From UBA8444 sp964003875 (GTDB lineage: Bacteria > Bacteroidota > Bacteroidia > Flavobacteriales > UBA7312), in assembly GCA_964003875.1 (NCBI GenBank), contig CAXFLH010000016.1, forward strand, positions 1 through 19,505: 19,505 bases of DNA. Reading direction: 5' to 3'. This document shows positions 1-8,600 of this stretch, in pieces. Below the pieces are notes generated by a model. That model was given only the letters and a program-made list of their open reading frames with translations. It had not been told where the DNA came from and ran no database searches. Both the position numbers and the translations under genes were made by a program. Position 1 is the stretch's first letter; every line of letters begins with the position of its first letter.

Positions 1-1
1 A

Positions 2-1096
2 TCACATTATATGATTCGTTATCGTGAATTAGGGACTTCTTCGTGGACAGTAATGACGGCGGGGCCTGTCAATGCCAACTCCTTTAATGGAACGTCTAGA
101 ACACGTTACTTCATGGAACCAGCTACTACTTACGAGTGGTCAATGAGAGCGAGAGTACTAAACGAAGATGGTTCAACCAACTGTCAGTCGCCTTGGTCAG
201 CAAGTTCACAATACACGACATTAGATGCTTGTGCTAACTTAGAGAACTTATCGACTTCTACGGAGGCTAATTGGGTGACTTTAAGTGCTGACGCACCAGC
301 CGAGGAGTGGGGTGTATGGCAGTCTAAAGGTAAGATGCGAGTAGTAGGTACAAACTCTTTCCGTTATGTTAATGGAGCTGCCGATGGTAGTATTCAAGTC
401 TTAAAAGGAAACTTTGAGCCAAGTACCGACTACGAATGGCACACTAAAGCATGGTGTATGGGTAATGTAGATGCCAATGGCGACTCAGACCCACAATACC
501 ATTCGGGGTGGGGCGATTTCTCTACATTTAGCACACAAGCCATTTGTGATAAAATGCCTACCAACCTAGCGACTAGTGCCAATGGGGCTCAAACAGCCAT
601 TACTATGACTTGGGATACGCCAGAGAGTGGGCAGCCAGACCATTACTTCTTGGAGCTAACCAATCTAACTACTGGTCAAGTATGGGCTTGGAATGACCTT
701 GCAGGTTCTTCTAATTCTAAGACTAAGTTTGGTTTGACTGCTGGGGATTACTCTTGGAAAATACGAGGAGCATGTGGTACTAACGGAACTTCTTGGGCAA
801 CAATCTTCTCACAGCCTGTTGAATATACTTTAGGTGCTGCAAGATTAGCCAATCTTTCAAACCTCAAGATTTATCCTAATCCATCGTCTGATATCTTCCA
901 TTTGGATTTTTATGCTGACACTCAAACGGAGATTCGACTTTATAGCCTATTGGGAGAACAAGTCTATGGACAAACATTTAGTGCCAACAGTAGTGTTAAT
1001 ACAGCTATTGATTTGTCTGACTATGCCAAGGGATTATATAAACTCAGTGTAATTACATCTGAGGGAATAGCGAATTATAAATTGGTCAAACAATAA
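2..1096 (+). CDS. T9SS type A secreted protein with fibronectin type III-like domains (3' part of gene)
   Basis: The gene is open at the window's left edge, so its start and signal peptide are not visible. The first in-frame ATG (position 11) is probably internal. The visible 361+ residues read as about three beta-sandwich, fibronectin type III-like modules (roughly residues 1-75, 76-180 and 181-275), each with the 'tYeW..ra.C' strand pattern (TTYEWSMRA, STDYEWHTKAWC, GDYSWKIRGAC). A type A T9SS sorting domain follows from about residue 284: LKIYPNPSSDIFHLD, then IRLYSLLGEQVY, then a DLSDYAKGLYKLSV strand and the final YKLVKQ. This family is exported by Sec, crosses the outer membrane through T9SS, and is anchored or released when the domain is cleaved. 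The role is probably adhesion or surface binding; the ligand is unknown. Sampled lines are about 40-47% G+C, higher than its neighbours. Confidence 0.85.
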   Translation, partial: SHYMIRYRELGTSSWTVMTAGPVNANSFNGTSRTRYFMEPATTYEWSMRARVLNEDGSTNCQSPWSASSQYTTLDACANLENLSTSTEANWVTLSADAPAEEWGVWQSKGKMRVVGTNSFRYVNGAADGSIQVLKGNFEPSTDYEWHTKAWCMGNVDANGDSDPQYHSGWGDFSTFSTQAICDKMPTNLATSANGAQTAITMTWDTPESGQPDHYFLELTNLTTGQVWAWNDLAGSSNSKTKFGLTAGDYSWKIRGACGTNGTSWATIFSQPVEYTLGAARLANLSNLKIYPNPSSDIFHLDFYADTQTEIRLYSLLGEQVYGQTFSANSSVNTAIDLSDYAKGLYKLSVITSEGIANYKLVKQ

Positions 1097-1117
1097 GCGA
1101 TTAGATATACACAACAA

Positions 1118-1150
1118 TAAAAAAGCAACTCAATTGAGTTGCTTTTTTTA
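1118..1150 (+). terminator. Rho-independent terminator after the fibronectin-type T9SS gene
   Basis: A perfect 18-base palindrome, GCAACTCAATTGAGTTGC (1125-1142), has six A before it and seven T after it. It lies 28 bases after the stop codon. Because of the flanking A and T runs it could also stop transcription arriving from the right. Confidence 0.85.
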
Positions 1151-1189
1151 TTAATTTTGAAGAAAATAAAATCTTAAATCCTTAATGCT

Positions 1190-1699
1190 ATAAAAAATTA
1201 CGTTTTCCTTTCTCTATTTTTTTATTCATTTTTAGCTTTAGCTCAAAATGAAGATGAGCCTAATAAATTTTATGATAAACTTAGCTCAACATATGAATTT
1301 GCTCTCCCTTTTCATTCTTCTGACACATCATCAAATCCTGTAAACTCTAATTGGTTTTCTTGTGCATTTACTTATGAAATGTCAGATGATTTTTTAGTTG
1401 GTTTGGGGGGACAAAAGTTCCTTGATTTACAAGCTAAAACATCTAATTATAGCCTACGGGCTGGAGCATTTGTTTAAATAGATTATAGACTTCCTCTAAA
1501 CAACGGTAGTATTTCCTTTGTCCCCAAAGTAGGTAAATGGTGGGACGATATTGATACGGATAAAAATTCTTGGTACTATGATTTTTCGTTAAGGCGTAAT
1601 AATGGTATAATATTTTTGAGTCTAGGCTATCACCGAAGTAAAATGCCCAAAAATTACCTAGATACTTTTTATATGGGTATTGGGATAACAATCAAATAA
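1190..1699 (+). pseudogene. Decayed gene for a small exported, beta-barrel-like protein (about 169 codons)
   Basis: One plus-strand frame runs from 1190 to the TAA at 1697-1699 with a single stop inside it (TAA, 1475-1477). The frame opens with ATA AAA AAT TAC and continues as a classic Bacteroidota signal peptide (KNYVFLSLFFYSFLALAQ, then NEDEP), so the original start was probably ATG at 1190 changed to ATA. After the signal peptide come alternating aromatic/hydrophobic strands (STYEFALPF, NWFSCAFTYEM, FLVGLGG, NYSLRAGAFV, stop, IDYRLPL, SWYYDFSLRR, IIFLSLGYH, TFYMGIGITIK), as in a small outer-membrane barrel. The ATG at 1185 is in another frame and meets TAA after two codons. I do not recognise the family. 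No rearrangement is needed: two point changes explain the loss. The antisense frame here is a shadow. Positions 1700-1864, downstream, hold no gene I can support. Confidence 0.7.
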
Positions 1700-1864
1700 C
1701 GAAAAAAAGAGGGGCTTAGAATTATATATTTTTTAATGATATCCTTGTTTTATATGGCAACGGATTTTGGTTTTTAATGGCTAGTGTTCACCTCATTTTG
1801 GTATGGCTTAATCCCAAAAAATTTGGAATGAGCCGACTGCTAATGAAGATATTAGCTAAGAGAA

Positions 1865-2869
1865 TTATATAATATTCACTTCCGCCTCTAGAGCGATGCC
1901 AAATTTTTGTTGAATAGAGGCTTGTATATCTTGAGATAGCTTCAAAATATCTTGTCCTTTAGCTTGTCCGTAATTGACAAGTACTAAGGCTTGGTTTTTG
2001 TGTACACCAGCATCTTGATGTGTATAGCCTTTCCAACCCGCTTGTTCTATGAGCCAACCTGCGGCTACTTTAGTTTTGTCTTGCCCATTTGGATAACCCA
2101 CTATATTGGGGAATTCACTTTTCAGACTTTCAAACTGTGCATTCGAAATGGTCGGGTTTTTGAAAAAGCTACCACTATTGCCAATGTCTTTAGGGTTGGG
2201 TAGTTTGCGTTGTCTGATGGCTATAACGGCTTGGCTAATACTTTCTAAACTAGCTGTTGCTCCCATAGCTTTGAGCTCATCTTCTATAGCACCATAAGAG
2301 GTGTTGAATTGGGGTATTTTGCTGAGCCTAAAGCTAACGTTACAAATCACAAATTGCCCTTTGAGTTCGCCTTTAAAAATAGAATAACGATAGCCAAATT
2401 GACAATCTTCATGATTAAATATTTTAATTTCTTGGCTATCTATATGTACCGCTTCTAACCCCTCAAAAACCGATTTTATTTCGCTGCCATAGGCTCCAAT
2501 ATTTTGCATAGGTGCTGCCCCAACACTTCCCGGTATTAGTGATAAGTTTTCTATTCCTCCTAATTGCTTATTGATGCTCCACATTACAAAGTCGTGCCAG
2601 ACTACACCACCACCAACTTGCACTAAGGCACTTTGTTCATCTTCTTCAATAATTTTAATGCCTCCAATTTCATTTTTCAAAACACTACCTTTCACATCTT
2701 GAGTCAGTAAGATATTACTGCCACCACCCAATATCATAAGGGGTCGTTCAGCTTGTGCCAATAGGTTTTGTAACTCCTCTATAGATTGAAATCGAGCAAA
2801 GTGCTCAGCCTGTGCCGATAAGCCGAAGGTATTGAGCGATTGTAAAGGATAGTTGTGTTCTAATGCCAT
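1865..2869 (-). CDS. murB: UDP-N-acetylenolpyruvoylglucosamine reductase (MurB, type I)
   Basis: MurB is the cytoplasmic FAD enzyme that uses NADPH to reduce UDP-GlcNAc-enolpyruvate to UDP-MurNAc, the second committed step of peptidoglycan synthesis. Numbering from the ATG at 2869 (334 residues; E. coli MurB has 342), the FAD-binding signature GGGSN is at 48-52, the glycine-rich GSVGAAPMQNIGAYG at 114-128, the substrate-binding GYRYS around Y160/R161, the catalytic-serine motif GSFFKNP at 233-239 (S234), and the C-terminal catalytic Glu at E330 in EAEVNII. The tyrosine-loop type I layout is complete. A start three codons upstream (TTG, 2878) is possible, but that TTG lies inside a promoter -7 element (TACCTTTG on the minus strand), so I prefer the ATG. 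It is divergent from the GT4 gene. Confidence 0.96.
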   Translation of the reverse strand: MALEHNYPLQSLNTFGLSAQAEHFARFQSIEELQNLLAQAERPLMILGGGSNILLTQDVKGSVLKNEIGGIKIIEEDEQSALVQVGGGVVWHDFVMWSINKQLGGIENLSLIPGSVGAAPMQNIGAYGSEIKSVFEGLEAVHIDSQEIKIFNHEDCQFGYRYSIFKGELKGQFVICNVSFRLSKIPQFNTSYGAIEDELKAMGATASLESISQAVIAIRQRKLPNPKDIGNSGSFFKNPTISNAQFESLKSEFPNIVGYPNGQDKTKVAAGWLIEQAGWKGYTHQDAGVHKNQALVLVNYGQAKGQDILKLSQDIQASIQQKFGIALEAEVNII

Positions 2870-2875
2870 AGAGTT

Positions 2876-2883
2876 CAAAGGTA
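2876..2883 (-). promoter_or_regulatory. Probable promoter -7 element of murB
   Basis: The minus strand reads TACCTTTG, an exact match to the Bacteroidota -7 consensus TAnnTTTG. Only six bases separate it from the murB ATG, so the transcript would have almost no leader. I see no clear -33 TTG at the usual distance. Confidence 0.5.
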
Positions 2884-2916
2884 TGAATACTTATGATTTA
2901 CTCATTCTATTTTATG

Positions 2917-2924
2917 TATTTTCG
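2917..2924 (+). promoter_or_regulatory. Possible promoter -7 element of the GT4 gene
   Basis: TATTTTCG differs from TAnnTTTG at one base and ends five bases before the ATG at 2930. The -33 part is not recognisable. It shares the short divergent region with the murB promoter. Confidence 0.3.
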
Positions 2925-2929
2925 CAAAT

Positions 2930-4012
2930 ATGAGAAAAAAAATTATCGTCTCTGTAACCAATGATATTAGTACTGACCAAAGGGTGCATAAGGTTTGCCA
3001 AAGTTTGGAGTCTATGGGCTTTGAGGTGATTTTATGGGGTAGGAAGTTGTCCTACAGTCAAGTCTTACATCGTAGCTATACGACTAAGCGTATGACCTTG
3101 CTTTTTTCTTCAGGGCCATTGTTTTATTTGGAGTATAATTTCCGTTTGTTTTTGATATTACTGTTTAGCAAAAGCCATCTGCTATTGAGTAACGATTTAG
3201 ACACCTTATTAGCCAATTTTTTAGCATCTAAATGTAAAGGTATTCCTTTGGTTTATGATAGCCACGAGCTTTTTCCAGAAGCTCCAGAACTGATACATCG
3301 TCCTACCAAAAAGAAAATATGGGAAAACTTAGAACGCTGGATTTTACCAAAAATTAAACATAGCTACACAGTCTGCCATTCCATAGCACAGTTTTATAAG
3401 GATAGATACGGTATAGCTATGAAAGTAGTTCGTAATGTTCCTTATTTAAACCCATCATCTTCGGCTCAGACTAGCTCTAAAACTATTATTTATCAAGGAG
3501 GCATGAACCCAGGTAGAGGTTTAGAACTCGCTATAGAAATGATGAGCTATTTAGATGATTTTAAACTTAAAATTATAGGCGATGGCGATGAGTTAAAGGC
3601 TCTAAAAGTATTAGCTCAACAAAAAGGAGTGGAACATAAAGTAGAGTTTTTAGGTCGTTTGCCTTTTAATGATTTGAAAGCTCATACCGAACAAGCCAAT
3701 ATTGGTATATTATTTGAAGAGGCTAGAGGCTTGAGTTTTGAATACAGTTTACCTAATAAATTATTCGATTATATTCATGCCGACACGCCTGTTTTGGCAT
3801 CGTCTTTGGTTGAGGTTAAAGGCATAATGAATCACTACCAAATTGGAGAATTAATCCGTGAAAGAACACCACAAAGTATTGCCAAACAAATTGAGGAAAT
3901 GTCTCAAAATCTAAGCTCTTATGATTTTGCAAAGGCCAAAAAGGAGTTAAATTGGCAAATTGAATCTCAGATACTAGAGGGTGTTTTTAGTCCTTTTTTA
4001 GACAAAGCATAA
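2930..4012 (+). CDS. Glycosyltransferase family 4-type (GT-B fold) protein
   Basis: This 360-residue protein transfers a sugar from an activated donor, probably in cell-surface polysaccharide or glycoconjugate synthesis; donor and acceptor cannot be read from the sequence. The N-terminal half starts with a Rossmann strand and loop, IIVSVTNDISTDQRVHK (residues 5-21), which is common in Bacteroidota GT4 enzymes. DSHELFPE is at 110-117. The C-terminal donor-binding half has the strand IIYQGGMNPGRGLE (186-199), IIGDGDE (215-221), FLGRLP (240-245) and an E-x7-E-like block, FEEARGLSFEYSLPNKLFDY (262-281). There is no signal peptide, so it is probably cytoplasmic or peripheral on the inner membrane. 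It is transcribed divergently from murB, and its last 26 bases overlap the end of the oppositely oriented GT2 gene. Confidence 0.9.
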   Translation: MRKKIIVSVTNDISTDQRVHKVCQSLESMGFEVILWGRKLSYSQVLHRSYTTKRMTLLFSSGPLFYLEYNFRLFLILLFSKSHLLLSNDLDTLLANFLASKCKGIPLVYDSHELFPEAPELIHRPTKKKIWENLERWILPKIKHSYTVCHSIAQFYKDRYGIAMKVVRNVPYLNPSSSAQTSSKTIIYQGGMNPGRGLELAIEMMSYLDDFKLKIIGDGDELKALKVLAQQKGVEHKVEFLGRLPFNDLKAHTEQANIGILFEEARGLSFEYSLPNKLFDYIHADTPVLASSLVEVKGIMNHYQIGELIRERTPQSIAKQIEEMSQNLSSYDFAKAKKELNWQIESQILEGVFSPFLDKA

Positions 4013-4868
4013 AGCTGAGTTTATACAAATCGAACACCATTAGATTGGTGCATCCATTCATTAGTAATTTACGGCAACAATATTTCCAAAAAATAAAAAT
4101 GCCTTTAGTTAAAAACAATGTTTTTCTAATGAAGTTATAATAGTTAAAAATTTTGATATTCTTACATGCCCTCGGGTGACTTTTTTGTAAAGATAATAGG
4201 TTGATAAGGGCGAATTCTGTTTTTTCCAAAAATACGGATACCTCATCTAATCCTAAATGTATAATAGGATTGTTGATATGCATAACCGTATAAGAGTTAA
4301 ACTCTAATTCTGCACCATATAAGGTGTCCTCGTGGCCGTACTTAGTTAAGCTTTCTGTAAATTTAATATTCTGACTAACTTTCTTGTTAATGAATAGGTT
4401 ACATGCACTAAATGAGGCGTAAGGTCTTTGATTTCTGAAATGTGCTTTGCGTTCTTCTCTGTACCTACCGTATTTCCACCTCAATCGTTTGTTTTTTTTC
4501 AATTGTTCGTATTCGGCATAACTCACACCACCAACAATGACCTCGCTTTCATCTTTAAAGTCAATGTATTTTTTAATGAAATTATCACCTATTTGGACAT
4601 CACAATCTAAAAATAACAAATAGTCGTACTGAGCTTTATCGGTGAGTAGATTTCTTATAGCAGAACGTCCAATATTTTTTTTGTTCAATTGGTAATTAAC
4701 GCCCTTAATATTTTCTAACCCATCGTTTAATACGATGTATGTAGCTTTGGAAGTATCGTCTACACAAAGTATTTCAAACGGTATGTTTAAATCCTGTGCT
4801 TGAGAAGATAATTCATTCACTAATTCTTTAACAGCAAAATTATATATGGGAATTAAGATGGATAACAT
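3987..4868 (-). CDS. Glycosyltransferase family 2 (GT-A fold) protein
   Basis: The protein has 293 residues. The GT2 nucleotide-sugar fold is visible: LSILIPIYN at 2-10, ILCVDD at 33-38, NIGRSAIRN at 65-73, the metal-binding DxD as LFLDCDV (85-91, D88-C-D90), and GHEDTLYG at 178-185, whose ED fits the catalytic base region. The C-terminal 60 residues are basic and hydrophobic (KTLFLTKGIFIFWKYCCRK), which suggests contact with the inner membrane. The substrate is unknown. Its ATG follows the TAG stop of ftsE with no base between, so it is translated from the ftsE transcript and probably by coupling. Its 3' end overlaps the convergent GT4 gene by 26 bases, and no terminator is visible there. 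Confidence 0.88.
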   Translation of the reverse strand: MLSILIPIYNFAVKELVNELSSQAQDLNIPFEILCVDDTSKATYIVLNDGLENIKGVNYQLNKKNIGRSAIRNLLTDKAQYDYLLFLDCDVQIGDNFIKKYIDFKDESEVIVGGVSYAEYEQLKKNKRLRWKYGRYREERKAHFRNQRPYASFSACNLFINKKVSQNIKFTESLTKYGHEDTLYGAELEFNSYTVMHINNPIIHLGLDEVSVFLEKTEFALINLLSLQKSHPRACKNIKIFNYYNFIRKTLFLTKGIFIFWKYCCRKLLMNGCTNLMVFDLYKLSFMLCLKKD

Positions 4869-5534
4869 CTATTCGGTAAAAGCGACTTTGCCGTCTTCAC
4901 ACTTCAAGACTTTTGACGGAAAACGATTCAATAAGTTATGCTCATGAGTTGCCATTAACACAGCACAGCCATTGGCACACAAATCGTGAATCAAATTGAG
5001 AATCTTATCTGTGGTTTCAGGGTCTAAATTTCCTGTTGGTTCATCAGCTAATATCAGTTTAGGGTCGTTGAGTAAGGCACGTGCTATACATATGCGTTGT
5101 TGTTCGCCTCCAGATAGTTCAAATGGCATTCTATCAATGTGGTCGAGCATCTCCACTTTTGTTAATACTTCATCAATTCTATCCTTTATCTCTTTCTTAT
5201 CTTTCCAACCAGTGGCTTTGAGTACAAAGTCTAAATTGTCTCTTACTGAACGGTCAGTAAGGAGTTGAAAATCTTGAAAAACAATGCCAATTTTCCTTCT
5301 CAAATAAGGAATCATAGATTTTTTGATTTCAAAAAGTTGATGGTCCACCACTTCGCCAAGACCTTTTTTCATAGGAAGTTCGGCATACAAGGTTTTAAGC
5401 AAACTACTTTTGCCGCTACCAGTAGCACCAATGAGATAAACAAATTCGGTGGGCAGTATGCTGAAAGATACATCGCTTAGGATTAGTCGGTCGGATTGAA
5501 ATACATCGACGTGTTTGAGTTCAATTAGGGACAT
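4869..5534 (-). CDS. ftsE: Cell division ATP-binding protein FtsE (ABC ATPase)
   Basis: FtsE is the cytoplasmic ATPase that pairs with the membrane protein FtsX and drives periplasmic cell-wall hydrolase activation at the division site. At 221 residues it has the family's usual length (about 220). The full ABC ATPase set is present: Walker A GATGSGKS (36-43), Q-loop FQDF (Q87), signature LSGGEQQR (140-147), Walker B LILADEP (160-166), D-loop GNLD (168-171) and the H-loop His in ATHEH (H197). The FtsE label rests on the close FtsE-like segments LRRKIGIVFQDFQLL and LADEPTGNLDPET; a LolD-type ATPase is the main alternative. No ftsX is adjacent. A GT2 gene follows with zero spacing. A good promoter lies just upstream. 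Confidence 0.88.
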   Translation of the reverse strand: MSLIELKHVDVFQSDRLILSDVSFSILPTEFVYLIGATGSGKSSLLKTLYAELPMKKGLGEVVDHQLFEIKKSMIPYLRRKIGIVFQDFQLLTDRSVRDNLDFVLKATGWKDKKEIKDRIDEVLTKVEMLDHIDRMPFELSGGEQQRICIARALLNDPKLILADEPTGNLDPETTDKILNLIHDLCANGCAVLMATHEHNLLNRFPSKVLKCEDGKVAFTE

Positions 5535-5555
5535 TTCTCGAGATTTCTGTTTCTA

Positions 5556-5586
5556 CAAATTTACTTTTTTTATAGCGTTGGTCAAG
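5556..5586 (-). promoter_or_regulatory. Promoter of the ftsE-GT2 operon
   Basis: On the minus strand the -33 element CTTGAC (plus positions 5581-5586, TTG at 5583-5585) and the -7 element TAAATTTG (plus 5556-5563) are 19 bases apart, matching the Bacteroidota housekeeping promoter. The transcript would start about 15 bases before the ftsE ATG. Confidence 0.6.
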
Positions 5587-5678
5587 TGTTGTTTATGCAC
5601 ACGCATTCTGTTAATAACTTATTGACTCTACGATAGTAATAGGGACATTCTTTGATAAATTAGCATCAAATTTAAAAA

Positions 5679-8600
5679 ATGAGACTTAGAGTTTACATTT
5701 TCTTTTTACTTATTAGTCAAATCTCTCTTGCCCAGAATTGTGACGTTGACCAGATAAAAGACCTGCTGCAAAATCAACAGTATGCTCTAGTATATTCTAT
5801 GGCAGAGACTATGAAAGATTGTGATTTGAGCGAGTCAGATGTAGAATGGACTCAGTTTTATCAAGCTAAAAGTGCTCTAGAATTGTTTAACGATGAAGCT
5901 CAATTTAGACTTGAGCAATATCTTGAAAATTATCCTTTAGGTGAGTACAGTAGACAAGCCTATCTTGCATTAGCAAAACTGCATTTTAGAAACAAAGAAT
6001 ATGACAAAGTCATTGCTAAATTGAATAATGTCAATGTGTATGATTTAGAGTTTCATGAAGAAGCCATGTATTATTTTCGCTTAGGATATTCCTACTTTTC
6101 TTTAAATAAATACGAAGAAGCTAAGTTGGCTTTCTTTGATATCAAATCCATTTCGTTTACCTACTCAGAGTTGACGACTTATTGTCTGTCACACATGGCT
6201 TATGAAGAGGGAAATTACGCTACAGCATTACAAGGTTTTCAGCAGTTAATCAGTACTCCGACATTAGGTATCATAAGTAAGTATTATATTACTCACATCT
6301 ATTATTATCAAGAGCGATACAATGAGCTAATTGACTTTGCTAAACCTTTATTGGAAAATAGCTATAACCCCAAACGAGATAAAGAATTGAAACGATTGAT
6401 TGGTGATGCCTACTTTGCTTTGGGTCAATACCAAAATTCCATAGATTTTCTTGAAGATTACATGTCAGATGATGCTTCCAGTTCATTGGATAGGATAGAA
6501 AAATACCAATTAGGCTTGGCTTATTATGAATTGCAGGACTATAACAAAGCCACTACTCAGTTTGAAGATGTCTTATTGGACGAAGATAGTTTATCTCAGT
6601 TTGCAGCTCATCAATTAGGTCAATGTTATTTATTGTTAAATGAAAAGCCATTAGCTATTAATGCCTTTAAATATGCTTCAGCTATAAATTTTGATTACAC
6701 ACTAAAAGAAGATGCCGCTTTCAATTCTGTAAAGTTAATTTACGAGCAACAATCATCTTACGACAATGCCGTTGAAAGTATTGAGCAATTTATTGAAGAC
6801 TATCCACAATCTGTTCATATTGATTATGTGCAAGATTTACTCATTAAAGCCTACACTTCCACTAAAGATTTTCAGACTGCCGTAGATAAGTTATCTACAC
6901 TAAGTAGTATGTCTTTACCTCAACAGCAAGTGTATCAGAAGTTAAGCTATTATTTGGCTGCCGAACACTTTGTAAACAAACGCTACCAACAATCTATTAC
7001 ATGCTTTGATAAGTCAATAAAATACCCCATAGACAATAAGTTGTTTGCTTTGGCATACTATTGGAAAGCTGAAGCTTATTACCACACCAAAGATTACAGC
7101 AATGCCATTGAATCTTTCAAAGCGTTTAATATAAAAGACGGTTCTTTCTTACTTGAAGAATACAAACAAGCTCACTATTCTTTAGCATATACTTACTATC
7201 AATCTTCTAAATATAAAGATGCTATTCTTTGGTTTAGAAAATATATTAGTTTATCCGATGATATTCAAAAGCAAACCGATGCCTATCTCAGATTGGGAGA
7301 TGCATATTATATGACTCAAGACTACATTAGAGCCCAAGAGTTTTACGGATTTGCAGAAGAAAGTGGAGCCTTTGACGTTGATTATGCTATACATCAACAA
7401 ATACAATGTTTTGGGCTAACTAATCAGAGAGATAAAAAAAGAACGGCACTTAGTCAGTTAATTTCAGATTATCCTCATTCGTTATATAACGATGATGCTA
7501 TGCTTAATTTGAGTACTATGTATTTGAATGAGGATAGACAGGACGAGTCTGTAGCTCTATTATCAGACTTGATAAAAAAACACCCAAAAAGTATTTTGGT
7601 AAAAACGGCTCTTTTAAAATTAGGTCTGAATTTTTATAACGAAAGTGTTTCAGACTCAGCCATATATTATTTCAAATCAGTAATTGAAAATTATCCTAAT
7701 ACTAAAGAGTCTAAAGAGGCCTTAATAGCTTATAAAAATGTTTCTGTAGAATCAGGAGATGTGAAGTCGTACTTCGATTATGTAGGGGAATTGTCCAATG
7801 TAAGTGTAGATATAGCATCCAAAGACTCCATTAGTTATGAAGCCTCAGAAAACTTATACCTCAAGCAAGATTACGAAAAGGCTATCGATGCTTTTGATAA
7901 CTATCTGAACGAATTCGATGCTCCTATCTTCAAATTAAACGCTCATTTTTACAAAGCTGAGTCTATCTTTACTACAAATCCTGATTTAGCTGTAGAGGAT
8001 TATTTAAGCGTTTTAGAATTTTCGCAAAATATTTTTACCGAAAGAGTATTAAGCCGTTTGGCACGAATAGAATTTAATAAAGAAGAATACGGTGTTGCTG
8101 CCTTGCACTACACGAATCTAAAAGCAATTGCTCAAGAAAATAGTCTTTTGAGAGAAGCCACGATAAACCTTTTCTACTGCTATAAAAATTTGGACTTGAA
8201 TGCTAGTTTATTAGAATCTGCCAAGGCAGTTCTCGATTTGGATAAGGTTGATGCCGAACTGGCTAATGAAGCCAGATTAGTAATAGCCAACAATTATTTT
8301 GACGAATCAGAATTTCATTTAGCCAAAAAAGATTACCAAATTATTGCAGAACAAAATCAGTCTGAGATAGGCTCGGAGGCCAAATACCAATTAGCTTACT
8401 TAGCTTATCTTGAAAGTGATTTTGACCAATCAGAAAAGATAATTTTTGAACTTGCTGAAAACTTTTACAGTGACTTTTACATTGCTAAATCGTTTATTTT
8501 ATTAGCTGATATCTACAAAGAAAAAGACAACCTTTTTCAGTCTAAAGCCACTTTGCAAAGTATTGTAGATAACTATGAGGGAGAAGATTTAAAGGAGATA

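Noticed and set aside
1443..1691. Open frame of 82 codons on the minus strand
   Set aside because: It is antisense to a plus-strand frame with a signal peptide and beta-strand pattern, and its own translation has no recognisable features. I treat it as a shadow of the pseudogene.
1777..1872. Short plus-strand frame of 31 codons (starting MASVHLILVW) running into the murB 3' end
   Set aside because: It has no promoter, no recognisable domain and AT-rich random-looking composition, and it overlaps murB. Too short to support.
4428..4610. Plus-strand open frame antisense to the GT2 gene
   Set aside because: The GT2 frame carries clear family motifs on the other strand, so this is a shadow.
5265..5480. 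Plus-strand open frame antisense to ftsE
   Set aside because: The whole region codes for ABC ATPase motifs on the minus strand.
5610..5618. GTTAATAAC palindrome in the ftsE/TPR divergent region
   Set aside because: The arms are only four bases and similar AT-rich strings recur elsewhere, so chance is a sufficient explanation.
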